From assembly GCF_964204865.1 (NCBI RefSeq), contig NC_135259.1, positions 868,001 through 932,000 of the forward strand: a stretch of DNA of 64,000 nt, written 5' to 3'. This DNA comes from Styela clava (Eukaryota; Chordata; Ascidiacea; Stolidobranchia; Styelidae). The first letter of the stretch is position 1. Every line of letters starts with the position of its first letter. The notes beneath the pieces were generated by a model. That model had not been told where the DNA came from. It saw only the letters and a list, made by a program, of their open reading frames with translations, and searched no databases. This document shows positions 21,009 to 34,030 of the stretch, piece by piece. A program made the translations under genes and the position numbers.

Positions 21009-21853
21009 TAGGGTGGTCCAAGGTTGCGAGGTTGGCGTGACGCAATAACTTTTGGCGATGTTTCGCGGGCCGCAGTAGGAGAAAACCCAAAAGTGATAAA
21101 ACATCGGGAGTTTACCCATTTGCTTCTTGAGAAATATCGTGATATTTTTGGCGTTTTTCTTCATGTTTGATTTTGTAATGTCCGATAAAATTATATTTTT
21201 TCGTGGTAGAAATTACTTGGAAACACACCAGACCCCGTCATTGAACGTTGTTGGAGAAAGGTAAATACGTTTCCTATTTCTTGTTCATTTATTCTACACT
21301 TATTGTATGATGAATTCATATATTTGACTAATTTCATTACTTTTAGGGTGATTAGGTCTAGTGGTATCGTCAAATAACAACCAAAATATCTGTCTAAGAT
21401 GAGACTCCGGACCCAGCTAAAAAAAACTGGATTGCGCGGCGCTAAGTCAGGTCTGCGTTTCGTCATTGCTGTAACATGATCACGTCTCTAAAATTGAGAA
21501 GTTACTTAAGGCGAGCTTCATGTACGAAGTTTGGATGGAAGCGCGATTCATCTCAACAACTTGGTCATGTCTGCACAAGACAATTTATTCTCCTCGTACC
21601 GACCACGGGAAGTCATCTCCATCCTGGTAGAGTCTTGACGTTTATAGATACAACATTGAAATTCCGTGATTTTATCAAATATCAATCCCGACATCGGGAT
21701 TAGGAAAAAGGCCAATCACAGTTGGAATAGTTCAGAAATAACTCAGGAATATTCTGCCAATAAATACACTTATCTAACAATGGTTTAGTACACGCTAAAA
21801 TTGTTCTACGGGCGCAAGGAATGTGTTCTAGGGCCGCGGTTCGGACCACCCTG
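21009..21853. mobile_element. hAT-3 MITE in unit B
   Basis: The same insertion as 14988-15832, duplicated with the unit. Target duplications are atctacct (21001-21008) and atctaccc (21854-21861). The left end here is TAGGGTGGTCC, closer to a perfect terminus than in unit A. Confidence 0.9.
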
Positions 21854-23479
21854 ATCTACCCTATAAAGCTCGGTACAAGCAGTACTTAATCATATTCATG
21901 TAACCACTATCCTGAAATCCCTACTAACATGCATTCTTAAATCATCTTAGGTTGTTACTGTTCCATCCGAATGTTGGCCAGGGTAAATATTGATATTTTT
22001 ACGTAAACTGCGAAGGCGCGTCTGACGCACTACACAATGGTATGATTTGAGTTTGTTGATTAATTAGTATAATTGGTAAATTGGAAGCGCAATAGTTGAA
22101 TATCTTGTCTCAGTCTATCTCAGTATTCGGTGTGAATCAGTGTTTACAGGTTCTGTATTGTTGGTAGTACTCGTTATGTATCTGTTCGAAATACCAATTT
22201 GTAAATTTACAAATTCTTGTAAGAACTGAGGTTTTCAAGTGTAAGACAAATATAATTCAGGGCAGTATTACAGTTAAACTAACATAGTAACTACTGCTTT
22301 ATTATTTTTGTCATAAAACTTGAATTATATTTACATCAGAGCATATTTCGTTTGGTTGTGTTACTTGTAGAGCCAGGACATAACGTATGTATATACTAAA
22401 TTAGGTTTTGTATGTGTTTAATCTTTATCGTGCTGATGGATTTGAAATATAGAGAGTTGTGTTTATAGAGAATATATTGAGTTGTCTATCCGTATGAAAT
22501 ATTGAGTTTTCGTTTATTATTTTCAGCCGATGCCATGTTCCTGATTCTATTCCAAGTTCCACCGTGTTGACTGTTTTTGTTTTGAACAAACTACACAGAT
22601 TCTTAGTTGAATTTCATTGGGACATAGCACTTTAAGGCACAAATAATATGCTGGAACCCCTTGCTCTCTAATATCAAACACTAGTAACTGGTTCAGAAAC
22701 AAATCGTTTAGTTCGTGACAGGACTTGTTTATTGGGGGCGCGTTGTCGAAGATCTCTAACCACTAATAATTAGCTACGAATGTAAATTTTTCTTCTTCTC
22801 GGAAACATTTTTAAAATATTGCATTTGAAGAATATCCTAAAGTGAAAACCAGAAGAATGAGCATGTGTTCAAGTATTCAAAATTAAATGAAACATTACTA
22901 ATGTTTCTAGAGGAAGATCAAAAGCTTCCTTCATCATCCTTCCGAAAGTTACAAAACCATATACACTGAAAGCTAAACTCACATCTTTCATTAAACTTTT
23001 GATTTCTGGTTTTCTTCTCGCTAAAGGTATTTTAGTTTTGAGTCGATTTTCACGCTCCACATATTTAAGAAATATTTCCAAAAGAGCGTTCTTGGCCTGA
23101 ATCGCTTGTTATCTGAATAAAAGAACACAATTCATAGGTTTTGTTGTAATCATCATGCAAAATTTATATCTTAGCAGTTGAAGGTGGTTAAAGACGCTAA
23201 AAATGGCAAAATTATGACCGCATAAAGAATATATGTCTAAAAGAAAACGAAGTTGAATAAAAAACAGATAAGTTCAGGGCTGCCCAACCCGCGGGCCGCG
23301 TTCATAAGCAATGAGTCCATGAGCAAACATTTTTTAAGGTTTAAATTTTAGTACCGTATTTTATATAGGGCTAAACTATGTTTCGTATTATGGCGTGACA
23401 TCCAAATGTCGTTTCTTTCAATCACGCGTATAGTAAGTCTTGCGCTCTGTTGAATATCGATGTCAGTTTTTTTTTCAAT

Positions 23480-24711
23480 TTATTGCAGAACTGCACATTC
23501 TGTTTGACAAATTCGAAAACTACTGTGCGATGAAAGAACGGAGCAGAGAATTATACGCACATGGCTGTTTCCAAGAAGAATCATTATTTGAACAGTTAAA
23601 AATTGCAGAATTAATATAATCTTCCAAAAATCGAATATATGAAGCATGGCTTTTATATTGACGTTTATAGCTGTCGGTCTTTTCTGCAATTGAAAAAGCA
23701 CCTTGACGCGATTATTTAATAAATCGTTGTTTGTTTTAAGTTGTTTTGTAAGACTTTGGAATCTTATTCGAGCTGCGTGTTCGTTTAGTGACTTTTCGCA
23801 ATTTCCATTCATCTCCATAAAACCAAATTCATCAGGACGGTAAAATAATTTAATTTTACTGTTCGTGGAAAATATTCTCGTCTATTATTAAACGACTCGC
23901 TACACGGTAAATTAAACGACGTGACTATAATGGTCACATAAACCACAATGCATGAAATTTGAAATTGTCTTATTGTCAATACTTGTACGCAAATTTCCGA
24001 TCAAGTCCAACCATGAGGAATTTCAATTCGTATTGGTTCATGTTGCGATGGGTGCGCTATGGGATTTTATGCCGCGATTAAAATCATAGCTTGATTCGCT
24101 TCAATATCGGCCAACGGAATACCCTGCAAGTGAGGCGAGGCATAAATTGATCTCTTTTAAACATTCTAGCTGAATGTTGTATGCGTGACTCCATCGCAAA
24201 CACGTTGTTTAATGCCAATATTCTTCATAACCAGATTCCACCTACAATTTTACTAACTCTGCTATTTGTGAAACGCCTTTGTTACATAAAGTGTCAATGG
24301 TATCACAGGTACGATTTATTTTTATTAGACCAAGTCTTCGTTTCGATTGATGATGTATATATAATTGAGATTTGAATAGCAAAGTCTAGCACAGCGATAA
24401 AGTATTCAGAAAAGCCCACAGACCTTTTACTACAACTGGCAAAGGCTGAAATTGGACACCACGTCTGAAACATTTGCATTGACAACGCTGTTTTACGAGT
24501 AGAGACATTGCGATGGTTGTTAGCATTTGATCTTCTTGTAAAGATCCTCAGGCCATGGATCACTGAATAATGCTTACCCGAACAAGCGCGACACATGTTA
24601 TAAAATTTACACCAAAAGGCAAACTGTCCAAGTTCGAGACAATTGAAACATAAATTTAATTCTAGTGAAAATCTTCTTTTTACGTCATTGGACATGTACA
24701 TTTAAAGAATG
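23480..24711 (-). pseudogene. BEL-C gag/protease relic, unit B
   Basis: The 6,021-base-displaced copy of 17459-18690. The minus-strand zinc-knuckle frame (24701-24303) and the linker frame (23818-23480) translate identically to unit A. The identity reflects recent duplication and not selection, because the surrounding frames are broken in the same way. Confidence 0.75.
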
Positions 24712-26537
24712 TAAACAATTGCAGAAGCAACTACGTTTTTGTGGATGCTTGAAAGTATGACTTAAAATCGGATATTTTGCGGCTACTGAATTCCTGAATC
24801 TTTGCCACATTTACTCATTGCAACTACATAATTACTTACCATCGTACCTAGGCCGTCGACATGTCGTTTGCTACTCCGTCAAGGACGCGAATAGCCGAAG
24901 CATATGTGAACCGTCGTCGTCAAGACAACTGTGTACATTATCAAAAAATTTACCAGACTAGTTTGGTTCCAGGTGAACAATCCACGCGTCAACTGCTTCT
25001 TGGATTGAACGGTTAAAGTTAATTTTGTAGAAAGCTCGAAAGGATGCAAAAGTCTTCAATTGATACAGTATGACGTCGTTGCATTACTGTTGAATAACAG
25101 CAAATAGTTAAGCTATTTTATAAGTTGCAATATCTGCAGAAAACTGTAGGTATGTTTACAAAACATTGTAACACAAATACTCCATCAGTCAGTCAGTTAG
25201 AAGTTCATTTTTCATCAAAATGAACATATAATTAATGCAAACAAAACTAGGAAAAAAACACAAAAAAGGAATTTCATGGTGGAGGGTGACGCGAAAAAAA
25301 CAATGCTGGTTATCGAGCAGCGATACCTGAGATAAAGGTCTAACTTTGATATAGGTAGAATAGAAAGAAGTCCATGAAATACAAATGTTTCAATCCAGCA
25401 CCTTCGTCGACCCAATTAAACAGCCCTACAGAACCCATGAGGTTCGATCGAACCTATGTTAAGAAACACTGCTAAAAAACTGAGAATGGTTAATAGATAA
25501 TCTGAGCTACTCGCATCAGGCAAGGTAGTCATGGAAGCAATATAGCATAGAATCAACCAAGCACAGCGATAGCTGTTCAGATGTTTTGAGCATGTGTTCA
25601 AATATTCAGTTATTCTAAATGAAATGAAATACTGTTACAAAATTTACAAAACAATCTAAGCAGAAAGCTAAACTTACATCACCTGTTAACCCTTTGATTT
25701 CTGCCAATCTCCTCTTCTCTGAAGATATTTGAGTTGATTTTTATTCTCCATTAATTTTCAAGTAATGTGGGTAAATGTGCGGACGTTGCCTGTATCGCTT
25801 TTTATCTGAATTAAAAGAACAAAATTTAAATGCTTTGTAACATCCATTATGGCGTCATAAAATAGAATGAGGATGCATTTTAAAACTAATAAAAGCCTAG
25901 CCCTGAATAATAAAAAAGTTGATTGTTGTAAACTGCTTGTCTGACTTTGGTCAGACAAAAGGTTACAGAAATACATTTGTGTAAGCGTGCAGCAGGACTC
26001 TCGAATTGCTCATTAAAAAAGAACTGGCGTTTAGTTGCTGTGCTATTGTCACTTTTCCCAACCTTGAAATTGCAACATGCAGAAATAAATAATTTACATC
26101 CTGGAAATATTGTAATAGAACCGATTCGCACAAAACTGATAATAGCTGTAAACTCGAAATAGGCAGTGGTATATTTATAACTGTTGCCCACAACTTCAAG
26201 AACATACAACTTACATTTGACTAAAGCAACATAACGCTGGTTTACTCATTAATTTCCCTGTAACCAACGGTTGTGACTTTTCCGGTTTCAAATCGACACC
26301 ACTGAGAAGTAACTAGGTAGAAGCAGATAGAAAGATGTAGAGTATGCACAAATATTGCATTTGCTAGAGTCCTGAAGAATCGGCTAATACGAAAGGAAGA
26401 TTTGAAGATCACATAGCCAGTATTTGAGAAGTCACAGAAAGCTGAACTCACATTATTTATTATCCCCACATTTTGTTGCTATTATCATTCTCGTTGAAGG
26501 AATTTCTTGGAATCCACACGCGTCAAAAAATAAAGTC

Positions 26538-26860
26538 CACTCACACCACCGTGCGACGATCCGAAAGACTTGAATGCCCTTTTCTCCAAACTCAATTTTG
26601 ATAAATAGATTAGAACCGTCTTTGCCACCTGATTTGTTCTTCAAGCACATGAATACAGAAGAGGAATACAGACATGTTCAATGATTACATGATTTATTTT
26701 GTCATCGCTTGACAAACGAATATCTTCCCCAATTACAGTGCCGACTCAAGATTCAACGCAACTTTGAAGTTGGAGATCTTGTCACCCTGATGATCAAGGA
26801 GTGAAAAGTGAAAGTGTGCATATCCAATTCTACTTATATGCGCGACATAATGAAGCTCTG
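26538..26860 (+). pseudogene. BEL-B integrase C-terminal relic, second locus
   Basis: Plus-strand pieces near 26545-26580 (DDPKDLNALF-like) and 26800-26860 (VKVCISNSTYMRDIMKLCL-like) match the BEL-A integrase C-terminus and the relic at 10890-11421. No hAT-1 is inserted here: the coding end runs directly into the UTR at the position that carries the gcctactt target elsewhere (here gtctacgc). It is a related but separate copy. Confidence 0.75.
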
Positions 26861-27219
26861 TCTACGCTTTTTGAATACATTTACGCACAAAATACACACT
26901 ACATAAATAGCATCCACACTACACATACACAGTCACACATACATTCTCACTATGGGAATATTAGGTGTATAATTCGAATTATATTTGAGTGGGGGCTAGT
27001 TTTTGGTTCTATACTTTTTGAATTTCTTGCATTGGCAATTTGCTTATCTTCATTGGTTTTGTTACTGTATTTATTTCATCAATTGTTTTTGGAAGTTGAG
27101 CAAACATTTTTTTTTTTTTGAAAATCATTTCCCTATGTTATCCAAAAAACAGTTCATAAAATTACCGGGGCCGGTATGTACTGTACGAAATGTTTGATTT
27201 TATGATTTTAGTGTGAAAG
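26861..27219 (+). other. BEL-B 3' UTR relic
   Basis: Matches 13589-13850, with a CA-rich stretch near 26890-26960 and CCGGGGCCGGTATGTACTG near 27165. Contains short chance ORFs only. Confidence 0.6.
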
Positions 27220-27766
27220 GGAGGTTTGAAGATCATAGTGCCATTATTTGACAAGTCAAAGAACGCTAAATTTACATATTTTATTATCCACATATTTTGT
27301 TGCTGTTATCATTCTCTTAGAAGTCTTTTGTGGTTATCTCTTGGTATCCACACGTGTCAAGAAATAAGGTTAAATGAGTGGTCTTTCGCGTGTCCCGAAT
27401 GTTACCTAGGATAGAAAAAAAGTTTACTCTCGTTCACTGAATGCCTGTACAAATGGAATTTTTTCGCACTATAAAAGAAAAATAAGGGACAGGGAGATAT
27501 GATTGGCAATCTTCCAAATACATGTTATGTGGCTTAAAGTAATTACATTTAATCCTAAACCAACTCTGTGATATATGAATACGTTGTGAAATTACTACTT
27601 GTCTTAGCGATTGGGATAGAGCGAGCTTTGAATCTAAATTTTTATATGTGTGGAATCCACAGATTTTCTGGAATCGTATTGAAAATCGATTTCCCTACAT
27701 GTTTTATCGAGGTTTCATTCATTTTTGTTTCTACTAATTGCAGAATTCGTTATATAAGATCTACCC

Positions 27767-27997
27767 TAGGGTGGTCCAAGGTTGCCGGGACGCGCAAATT
27801 TTTGACGATGTCTTACGGGCCGCAGTAGGAGAAAACACAAAAGTGATAAAACAATGCGAGTTTACCCATTTGCTTCTTAAGAAATATCGTGGTATTTTTG
27901 GTATCTTTCCTCATATCTACCAATGGTTTAGTACACGCTGAAATTTTTCTGCGGGGCGCAGGGAATGTGTGCTCGGGCCGCGGTTTGGTCCACCCTG
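27767..27997. mobile_element. hAT-3 MITE, short form, 231 bp
   Basis: It has the same ends (TAGGGTGGTCCAAGG; right end complement CAGGGTGGACCAAACCGCGG) and orthologous target duplications atctaccc (27759-27766) and atttaccc (27998-28005). The central ~614 bases found in the other units are missing, so it was either deleted here or expanded there. Confidence 0.85.
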
Positions 27998-28386
27998 ATT
28001 TACCCTATAAATTATAGGCTGTTACTGTTCCATCGGAATGTTGGCCAGGGCAAATTTTGACGTCTTTAGGTAAACAACGAAGGCGCGTCAGACGTACTAC
28101 ACAATGGTATGTTGTGAGTCTCTCGATTTATTAAGATAATCAGTAAATTGGAACCGCAATGGTTGGATGTCTTGTCTCAGTCTAGCTCAGTATTCGGTGT
28201 GAATCAGTGTTTACAGGTTCTGTATTGTTGGTAGTACTCGTTATGTATCTGTTGGAAATAACAATAAGAATTGAGGTTCTCAAGTGTAATATAAATATAG
28301 TTTGTGGCAGTATTACTGTCAAATTAGCACAATGACTACTGCTTTAATATTATAGTCATTAAAATTGGATTTTAGTTACTTTAGAG

Positions 28387-29214
28387 CAGGGTCGTCCAAC
28401 CCGTGGCCCGCGGTAGCATTTAGGAAGTCCCGTGCTGTATTTTCCAGAATTGAATAAAAAATATTGAGTGAAGATGTGATACAAACGATTCTTTTATTTT
28501 CCTAAAATGCGCTCTGCCAGCTCTTTCAAACGTGCCATGAGTGTCATTTTGAATCGAAACCAACTGGGAGGAGATATCGATACATAAAGGTGCCATAGTC
28601 GCTTACACTCTTGGTCTTTTACTACTCTATATGATGATATGGCAAAACAATCTAAGGAATGTATATTATGTATTGTTTGGGTTGTCAATGTTTTACGTCC
28701 AGAAATAAAAGAGGTTTTTGCAAAAATAGCCTGTCAAGACAGACCATAACTCGTCATGTTGAAGAGCCTGGGAAATCTATAGCGGAAACTTTAATTGCAA
28801 AAGCGGGAAAATTTTCATCGTATTCCTTGGCGCTTGGCAAAAGCACTGACATCAAGTTTCCTGCTCAGTTGACAACTTGGCGATCTTCTTGCGGGGAGTT
28901 AATGATGATTTTAAATTACCAAAGAGCTCGCAGTCATTGTCCCTATTAAGCCACGACTGGAGGCATTGATTTGTTGGGAGCTATGATAAAAATGATCAAG
29001 CATCTTCGCTTGCCTTTGGCGAAACTTTCGGGAATAACCACTGATGGCGCCCCATCAATGGTTGGGAAACAACAGTTTCATTATTCTAATAATTGTGAAA
29101 GTTTGGTGTGAGTGTATTGTTTGTTTGTTCATTAACCTGTAGTTTGCGTAAACCAGAACATAACTACCATGGAACTACATGTGGCCCTTTGACGAAAAAG
29201 GTTGGCCAACCCTG
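28387..29214 (+). mobile_element. hAT element 'hAT-4' (CAGGGTCGTCCAACCC), 828 bp
   Basis: The left end CAGGGTCGTCCAACCCGTGG and the complement of the right end, CAGGGTTGGCCAACCTTTTT, form inverted termini. The target duplication ctttagag is perfect (28379-28386, 29215-29222). The equivalent point in unit A (around 16315) has one catcagag and no insertion. The interior holds a broken transposase fragment on the plus strand, so it is a deleted derivative of an autonomous hAT. Confidence 0.92.
28659..29100 (+). pseudogene. hAT transposase fragment (Charlie/GTF2IRD2-like)
   Basis: A 96-codon frame contains SRQTITRHVEEPGKSIAETL and then SSYSLALGKSTDIKFPAQL. This matches the hAT pattern 'xTISRRVxxxxxxI...FxxYSIALDESTDxxxTAQL', in which the D of DESTD is a catalytic aspartate. 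Here that residue is G (LGKSTD). A second frame near 28975-29085 reads KLSGITTDGAPSMVGK, the next conserved block with its D. The frame breaks in between, so no protein is made. Confidence 0.8.
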
Positions 29215-29704
29215 CTTTAGAGAATATTTCATTTGATTGTGTTACTTAGAAAGTCGAAACATTGGGTATATATATACTGTTAAATTTTGTATGTTTTTAA
29301 TCTATATCGCGCTGATTGATTTAAAAATTAGAGAGTTGTGATATTATGATATTGCAAAATTGTCTTGCCGTATGGAATATTTAGTTTATGTTCATTGTTT
29401 TCAGCAGATGCCATGTTCCTGATTCTATTCCAAGTTCCATCGTGTTGACTGTTCTGAACAAAACTACACCGATTCTAAGATGAATTTCATTAAGGCACAG
29501 GCAATATGCACTTTGCTCTCTAATATCAAACACTGGTAACTGATTCAGAAACGAATCGTTAACTTCGTGACAGGACTTGTTGTTTATTGTGGCGCGTTGT
29601 CAAAGATCCCCAACTAATAATGATCAGCTACGAATGAAAATTTTCCTTTTTCTTTTGAATAGTCGGAAACATTTCTAGAATATTGAATCTGAAGAATATA
29701 CTAA

Positions 29705-30050
29705 CGTGCAAAACAGAAGAATGAGCAAGTGTTCAAGTATTCCAAATGAAATGAAACATTACTAATGTTTCTAGAGAAGGATCAAAAGCTTCCTTCATCA
29801 CCCTTACGAAAGTCTACACAGAAAGCTAAACTCACATCTTCCATTAACCTTTTAATTTCTGGTTTTCTTTTCTCTAAACTAAAGGTATTTGAGTTTCGTG
29901 TCAATTTCTCATGCTCCACATTTTAAGGAATGTTTGTAAATGAGCGTGAATCGCTTGTTATCTGAATAAAAGAACACAATTCATGTTTTGTTAGAATCAT
30001 TATGACGTCATACCAAACCTATGTCTCAGCAAACGCTAAAAATTGCGAAA
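29705..30050 (-). repeat. LTR-like repeat, low-coordinate copy, diverged unit
   Basis: Matches 16835-17185 with substitutions and small deletions. It pairs with 33775-34030 around the BEL-C relic. Confidence 0.5.
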
Positions 30051-30227
30051 TTATAACCGCATATAGAATATATCTAAAAGAAAACGAAGAGGAATAAAAA
30101 AACATAGTTTGGGCTGTCCAACTAACGCCCCATGCACGGGCCGCGTTCAGCCCGCACTTAAATGAGTTCATAAGCCAACATTTTTAAATGTTTAAATTTT
30201 AGTACCGTATTTTATATAGGCTAAACT

Positions 30228-31039
30228 TTAGCGGTTCCCAAACTATGGGTCGCGAACCACTGGTGGGTCGCAAAAGGAATCTTAGTTGGTCGTGAAAAGA
30301 TGTAGAGAGCTTTGGTTAATTATACTGGTTATTAGGATCGGTGGCGACTCGAATACGTAAATCTTCAAAAAAACAAAATAAATTAAATTGAATTTAAATT
30401 CGAATCTGTGATTGGTTCTTTTTTACGATCTTCTCAAAGAAACAAAAATTTGCTACACAAAGAATGACCATGTGGCTTTTTTACGTGTAGCAGTTTTGTA
30501 CACTGTACAGCACTTCTTACCGTGTTTCCCCGAAATTTAGACAGGATATAGATTTATTTCTTTTGAAGAATAACACTATGGTTTTTTTTGGAATAGGTCT
30601 TTTGTGTTCATTTATCAAAAATAAAATTACATTGTAGTAAATCACAAGATTTTTTACTAAATATTATATAAAAACCGACATCCATAGTTTCTATTTGTAT
30701 TTTCTATACAAAAATCAAGTGACAAATATCATATTTGTGATATCACACCATCTTTAATAGTGGTGTGATCTTCACCTTACTTCAGGTTAATGAACCTTTC
30801 TTCTTCCACACATTTTAAATTTATATTAAGGGTAGGGTCATTCTGAAATCATTTTAAAAATTCAAATTATTATCTTATTTTCCGGCCAGGTCTTCATTTC
30901 GAGGAAACACGGTAGTTTTGCGATGATTAGCCATTGCTGTGTTCTGTTAAATTAAAATTAAATTAAAGTTAAGTGGGTCGCCATAAGCTTTGGTAATAAA
31001 TAGTGGGTCCCAACTCTAAAAAGTTTGGGAACCACTTCC
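30228..31039. mobile_element. hAT MITE 'hAT-5' (RGYGGTTCCCAAACT), 812 bp
   Basis: The left end reads TTAGCGGTTCCCAAACTATG, and the complement of the right end reads GGAAGTGGTTCCCAAACTTT. Both are followed by GGGTCGC or GGGTCC motifs. Near-perfect 8-bp duplications gctaaact (30220-30227) and gctaaagt (31040-31047) flank it. Units A-D read gctaaact then atgtttcg without interruption. No coding content. Confidence 0.88.
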
Positions 31040-31199
31040 GCTAAAGTATGTTTCACGATTATGGCGTGATTATTTCGGCATTCCACATACAAATGTCGGT
31101 TCTTTTAATCACGCGTGTATCAAGTCTTGCGCTCTGGTGGATATCGATGTTTAATTTTTTTTTAATTTATTGCAGAACTGTGCGTTCTGTTTGACAAAT

Positions 31200-33790
31200 T
31201 TGAAAACTACTGTGCGATCATTGGCGACGAGGCGCTGAGGAAAATTATAGAAATGATTTTGCAATCTCCATCTCCAAATCAACTTTGTTTTAAATTTTTT
31301 CTTTCGTTCTGGATTTGATCTTCCTTATCGCCACTGTAAAATTGAAAAGTTACCAATATCTTTGCTACTGGCCCCTGGATTCGTTGTATTTTTCTGTCGT
31401 GTCTATGTTTTTGCAATAAATAGAACTTATGAAATGTCGTCACTGCGGATCGGTAAAAGTTTCTAATATGATTGACCTAATGTTACTTCCTGGACTAGTA
31501 TCAATGTTTCTAATTTTACAAAACGGCCTCCTGAAAAGTTAAAAATAATGCGAAATCGGGGCACATTATGCTCATCAAGAAATTGAAACAATATCATATC
31601 CACTGGAAATAAATAAAAATATTATAACTCAAATATAACAGCCAATTTTGACGCCATTGTCCGTTAGCCGGGATTGTAGACTGATGCTCGTGTATCGTGC
31701 GCTGTGCTGTCCAAGCGTTTGATTCAACGATGCGCAAGTGACGCGCCGTGTTCAGGCCACGTGAGAACGGCCATTAGAGCAAGAAACTGTTACTCAAATA
31801 TTCGAATATTTTTCCCAACCCGAACTAAACTAGCACTTATAGCCACGCGGACTGCCGACAAAGGCACCTTCATGACTATTCACAGAAAGTCATCCATCAA
31901 TGAGGCGGAATCCTGACGCGGGGGGAGTAGCGTCAAAAACTAGTCCAATGTCCGAATTCTCTAAAAACTGAGGAATATACATCCTTCTATCGCAGTAATC
32001 TGTGGGATTTTGCGCGGAATCAGCGTTAAGTGGAACGACCCTGGCAATTCTTCTTGGAAAGCTTCGATATCATTTAACAGAATATGCCAAATTTGTACAG
32101 GGAATATTTACATTCCACATCTTCGAGTTGACGAGGAATTGAAATATTTTGAAAACTTATAGAATTACTTCACTTTGACCAACACTTCAGTCTCTTATTG
32201 TTGAATTTTTCATCCCAAGCATCAAGTATTGAACTTACAACAGCAAGGGCTTTTCTATTTGTGACAAAACCTGTGAACTCCTGGTGTTCAAGTATGAAGC
32301 AATCTCTCTCGCTTTCACAGTTCAGTCCCAAGCACTTTTAACAGTAAGTCTCTCGATATCTAAATCAATACTTGTGGAGAGACGATGAATGTATATCTCA
32401 CGTGAAACTGATTTGGAATTCGAAATCCAATCTGTCGTCTTGAACCCGTTATTGTGTAACATTTCAATCACGTTCTTAGATGCTGATACCAATGAATCGA
32501 CACTCTATTTCGAAGTAAGTAAGCAACGTAAAAGTCTATATCGATAATTGATAATGCGCTACTAGGAAATTCATGTCCGCTATCGTACGTATCTCCCGTT
32601 AAACAACAAAAATTCGCCACATAAGATGAATCAACAGCTACGAGAGCAATACGAGGCAATAATTTATACGCACATGGTTGTTTCCAGGAAAAACAGTTAT
32701 TTGTACAGTTAAAAATTGCAGAATTAATATCATTTTTCAAAAATAGAATAAATGAAGCATGGCTTTTATATTGACGTTTATAGCTGTCGGTCTTTTCAGA
32801 AAAGGAAAAAACACCCCGACGCGATTATTTATTGAATCGTTGTTTCTTTGTAAGACTTTTGAATCTCATACGAGCTGCGTGTTTGTTTAGTGACTTTCCG
32901 CAATTTCCATTCAACTCCATAAAACCAAATTCATCATGACGGCCAAATAAATTAATTTTACTGTTCGTGAAAATATATTCTCGTCTATCTTCGAAGGACT
33001 CCCTATGCGAAAAATTGTTTGCCGTGCCTACAGATTCGCTGGACCAATTTTATCCGATTTGCTCTTGTAGCATGGTATAATGGTCACGTAATCCGCAATG
33101 CATCAAATTTGAAATTGTCTTATTGTCAATACTTGTACGCAAATTTCCGATCAAGTCCAACCAAGAGAAGATTCAATTTCTATTGGTTCACGTTGTCGAC
33201 CGACTCCATGCAAAACCTGGAAGAACACTATGAGATTATCTGCCGCGATTAAAGTCATAGCTTGATTCGCTTCAATATCGGCCAACGGAAAATCCTGCAA
33301 GTGAGGCATATATTGAACTTTTTTAAGCATGCTATCTGAATGTGGTCTTTGTGACTCGATCACAAACACGTTGTTCAACGCCAATATTCGTCGTAACCAG
33401 ATTTCACCGACAATATTACTACTTCTGTATCTTGCGAAACGCCTTTGTTTCATAAAGTGTCAGTGCTAACACGGGTATGGTTTATTTTTACTAGACCAAG
33501 TTTTCGTTTCGATTCATGATGTATATATAATTAAGATTTGACTAGCAGAGTCTACCACAGCGATAACTTATTCAGAAAAGCCCAATGGATCCTTCACTAC
33601 AACTAGCAAAAGCTGAAACTGGACACCACGTCTGAAACATTTGCATTGGCAACGCTGTTTGTATGAGTAGAGACATTGCGATGATTGTTAGCATTTGATC
33701 TTCTTGTAAAGATCCGCAGGCCATGGATCACTGAATGATGCTCACCCGAACAAGCGCGACACATGTTAGGAAATCTACACCTATCCTACA
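31200..33790 (-). pseudogene. BEL-C gag-PR-RT relic, the most complete copy
   Basis: Minus strand, from high to low coordinates. A knuckle remnant lies near 33780-33700. The protease frame 33453-33151 carries LRRILALNNVF, LADIEAN and a terminal SSLGWT typical of BEL proteases. An RT-side frame 32740-32468 reads DIDFYVAYLL where BEL RT has its YVDD box, so the catalytic aspartates are lost. Weaker pieces of the RT-RNase H connection follow to about 32200. Frames are broken throughout. This copy retains pol sequence deleted from units A-D. Confidence 0.75.
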
Positions 33791-34030
33791 AAACAATCTA
33801 AACAGAAAGCTAAACTTACATGATCTGTTAACCTTTTGATTTCTGCCCATCTCCTCTTCTCTGAATGTATTTAAGTCGATTTTTAATAGTCCACAATTTT
33901 CAAGTAATGTGGGTAAATGTGCGGACGTTGCTTGTATCGCTTTTAATCTGAATTAAAAGAACAAAAGTTAAATGATTTGGGACATTCATTATGACGTCAC
34001 AAAACAGAATAAAGATGAATTTTAAAACTA
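33775..34030 (-). repeat. LTR-like repeat, high-coordinate copy, diverged unit
   Basis: Matches 19620-19870 (acaatctaaacagaaagcta ... gtgcggacgttgc). The BEL-C relic lies between this and 29705-30050. Confidence 0.5.

Larger units (their letters stand above)
20391..26440. repeat. Duplicated unit B
   Basis: A near-identical repeat of unit A displaced by 6,021 bases, retaining the ~140 bases that A lost. Diagnostic bases (for example gtagTATAATTGG near 22065 and CTGTTCGAAATACC near 22184) are shared with unit D but not with A or C. Contents are as in A. The right end passes at about 26440 into different sequence with a BEL-B relic. Confidence 0.9.

Noticed and set aside
28494-28688. Minus-strand 64-codon ORF inside hAT-4 as a gene
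   Set aside because: It is short, has no recognised motif and sits opposite and just upstream of the plus-strand transposase relic.
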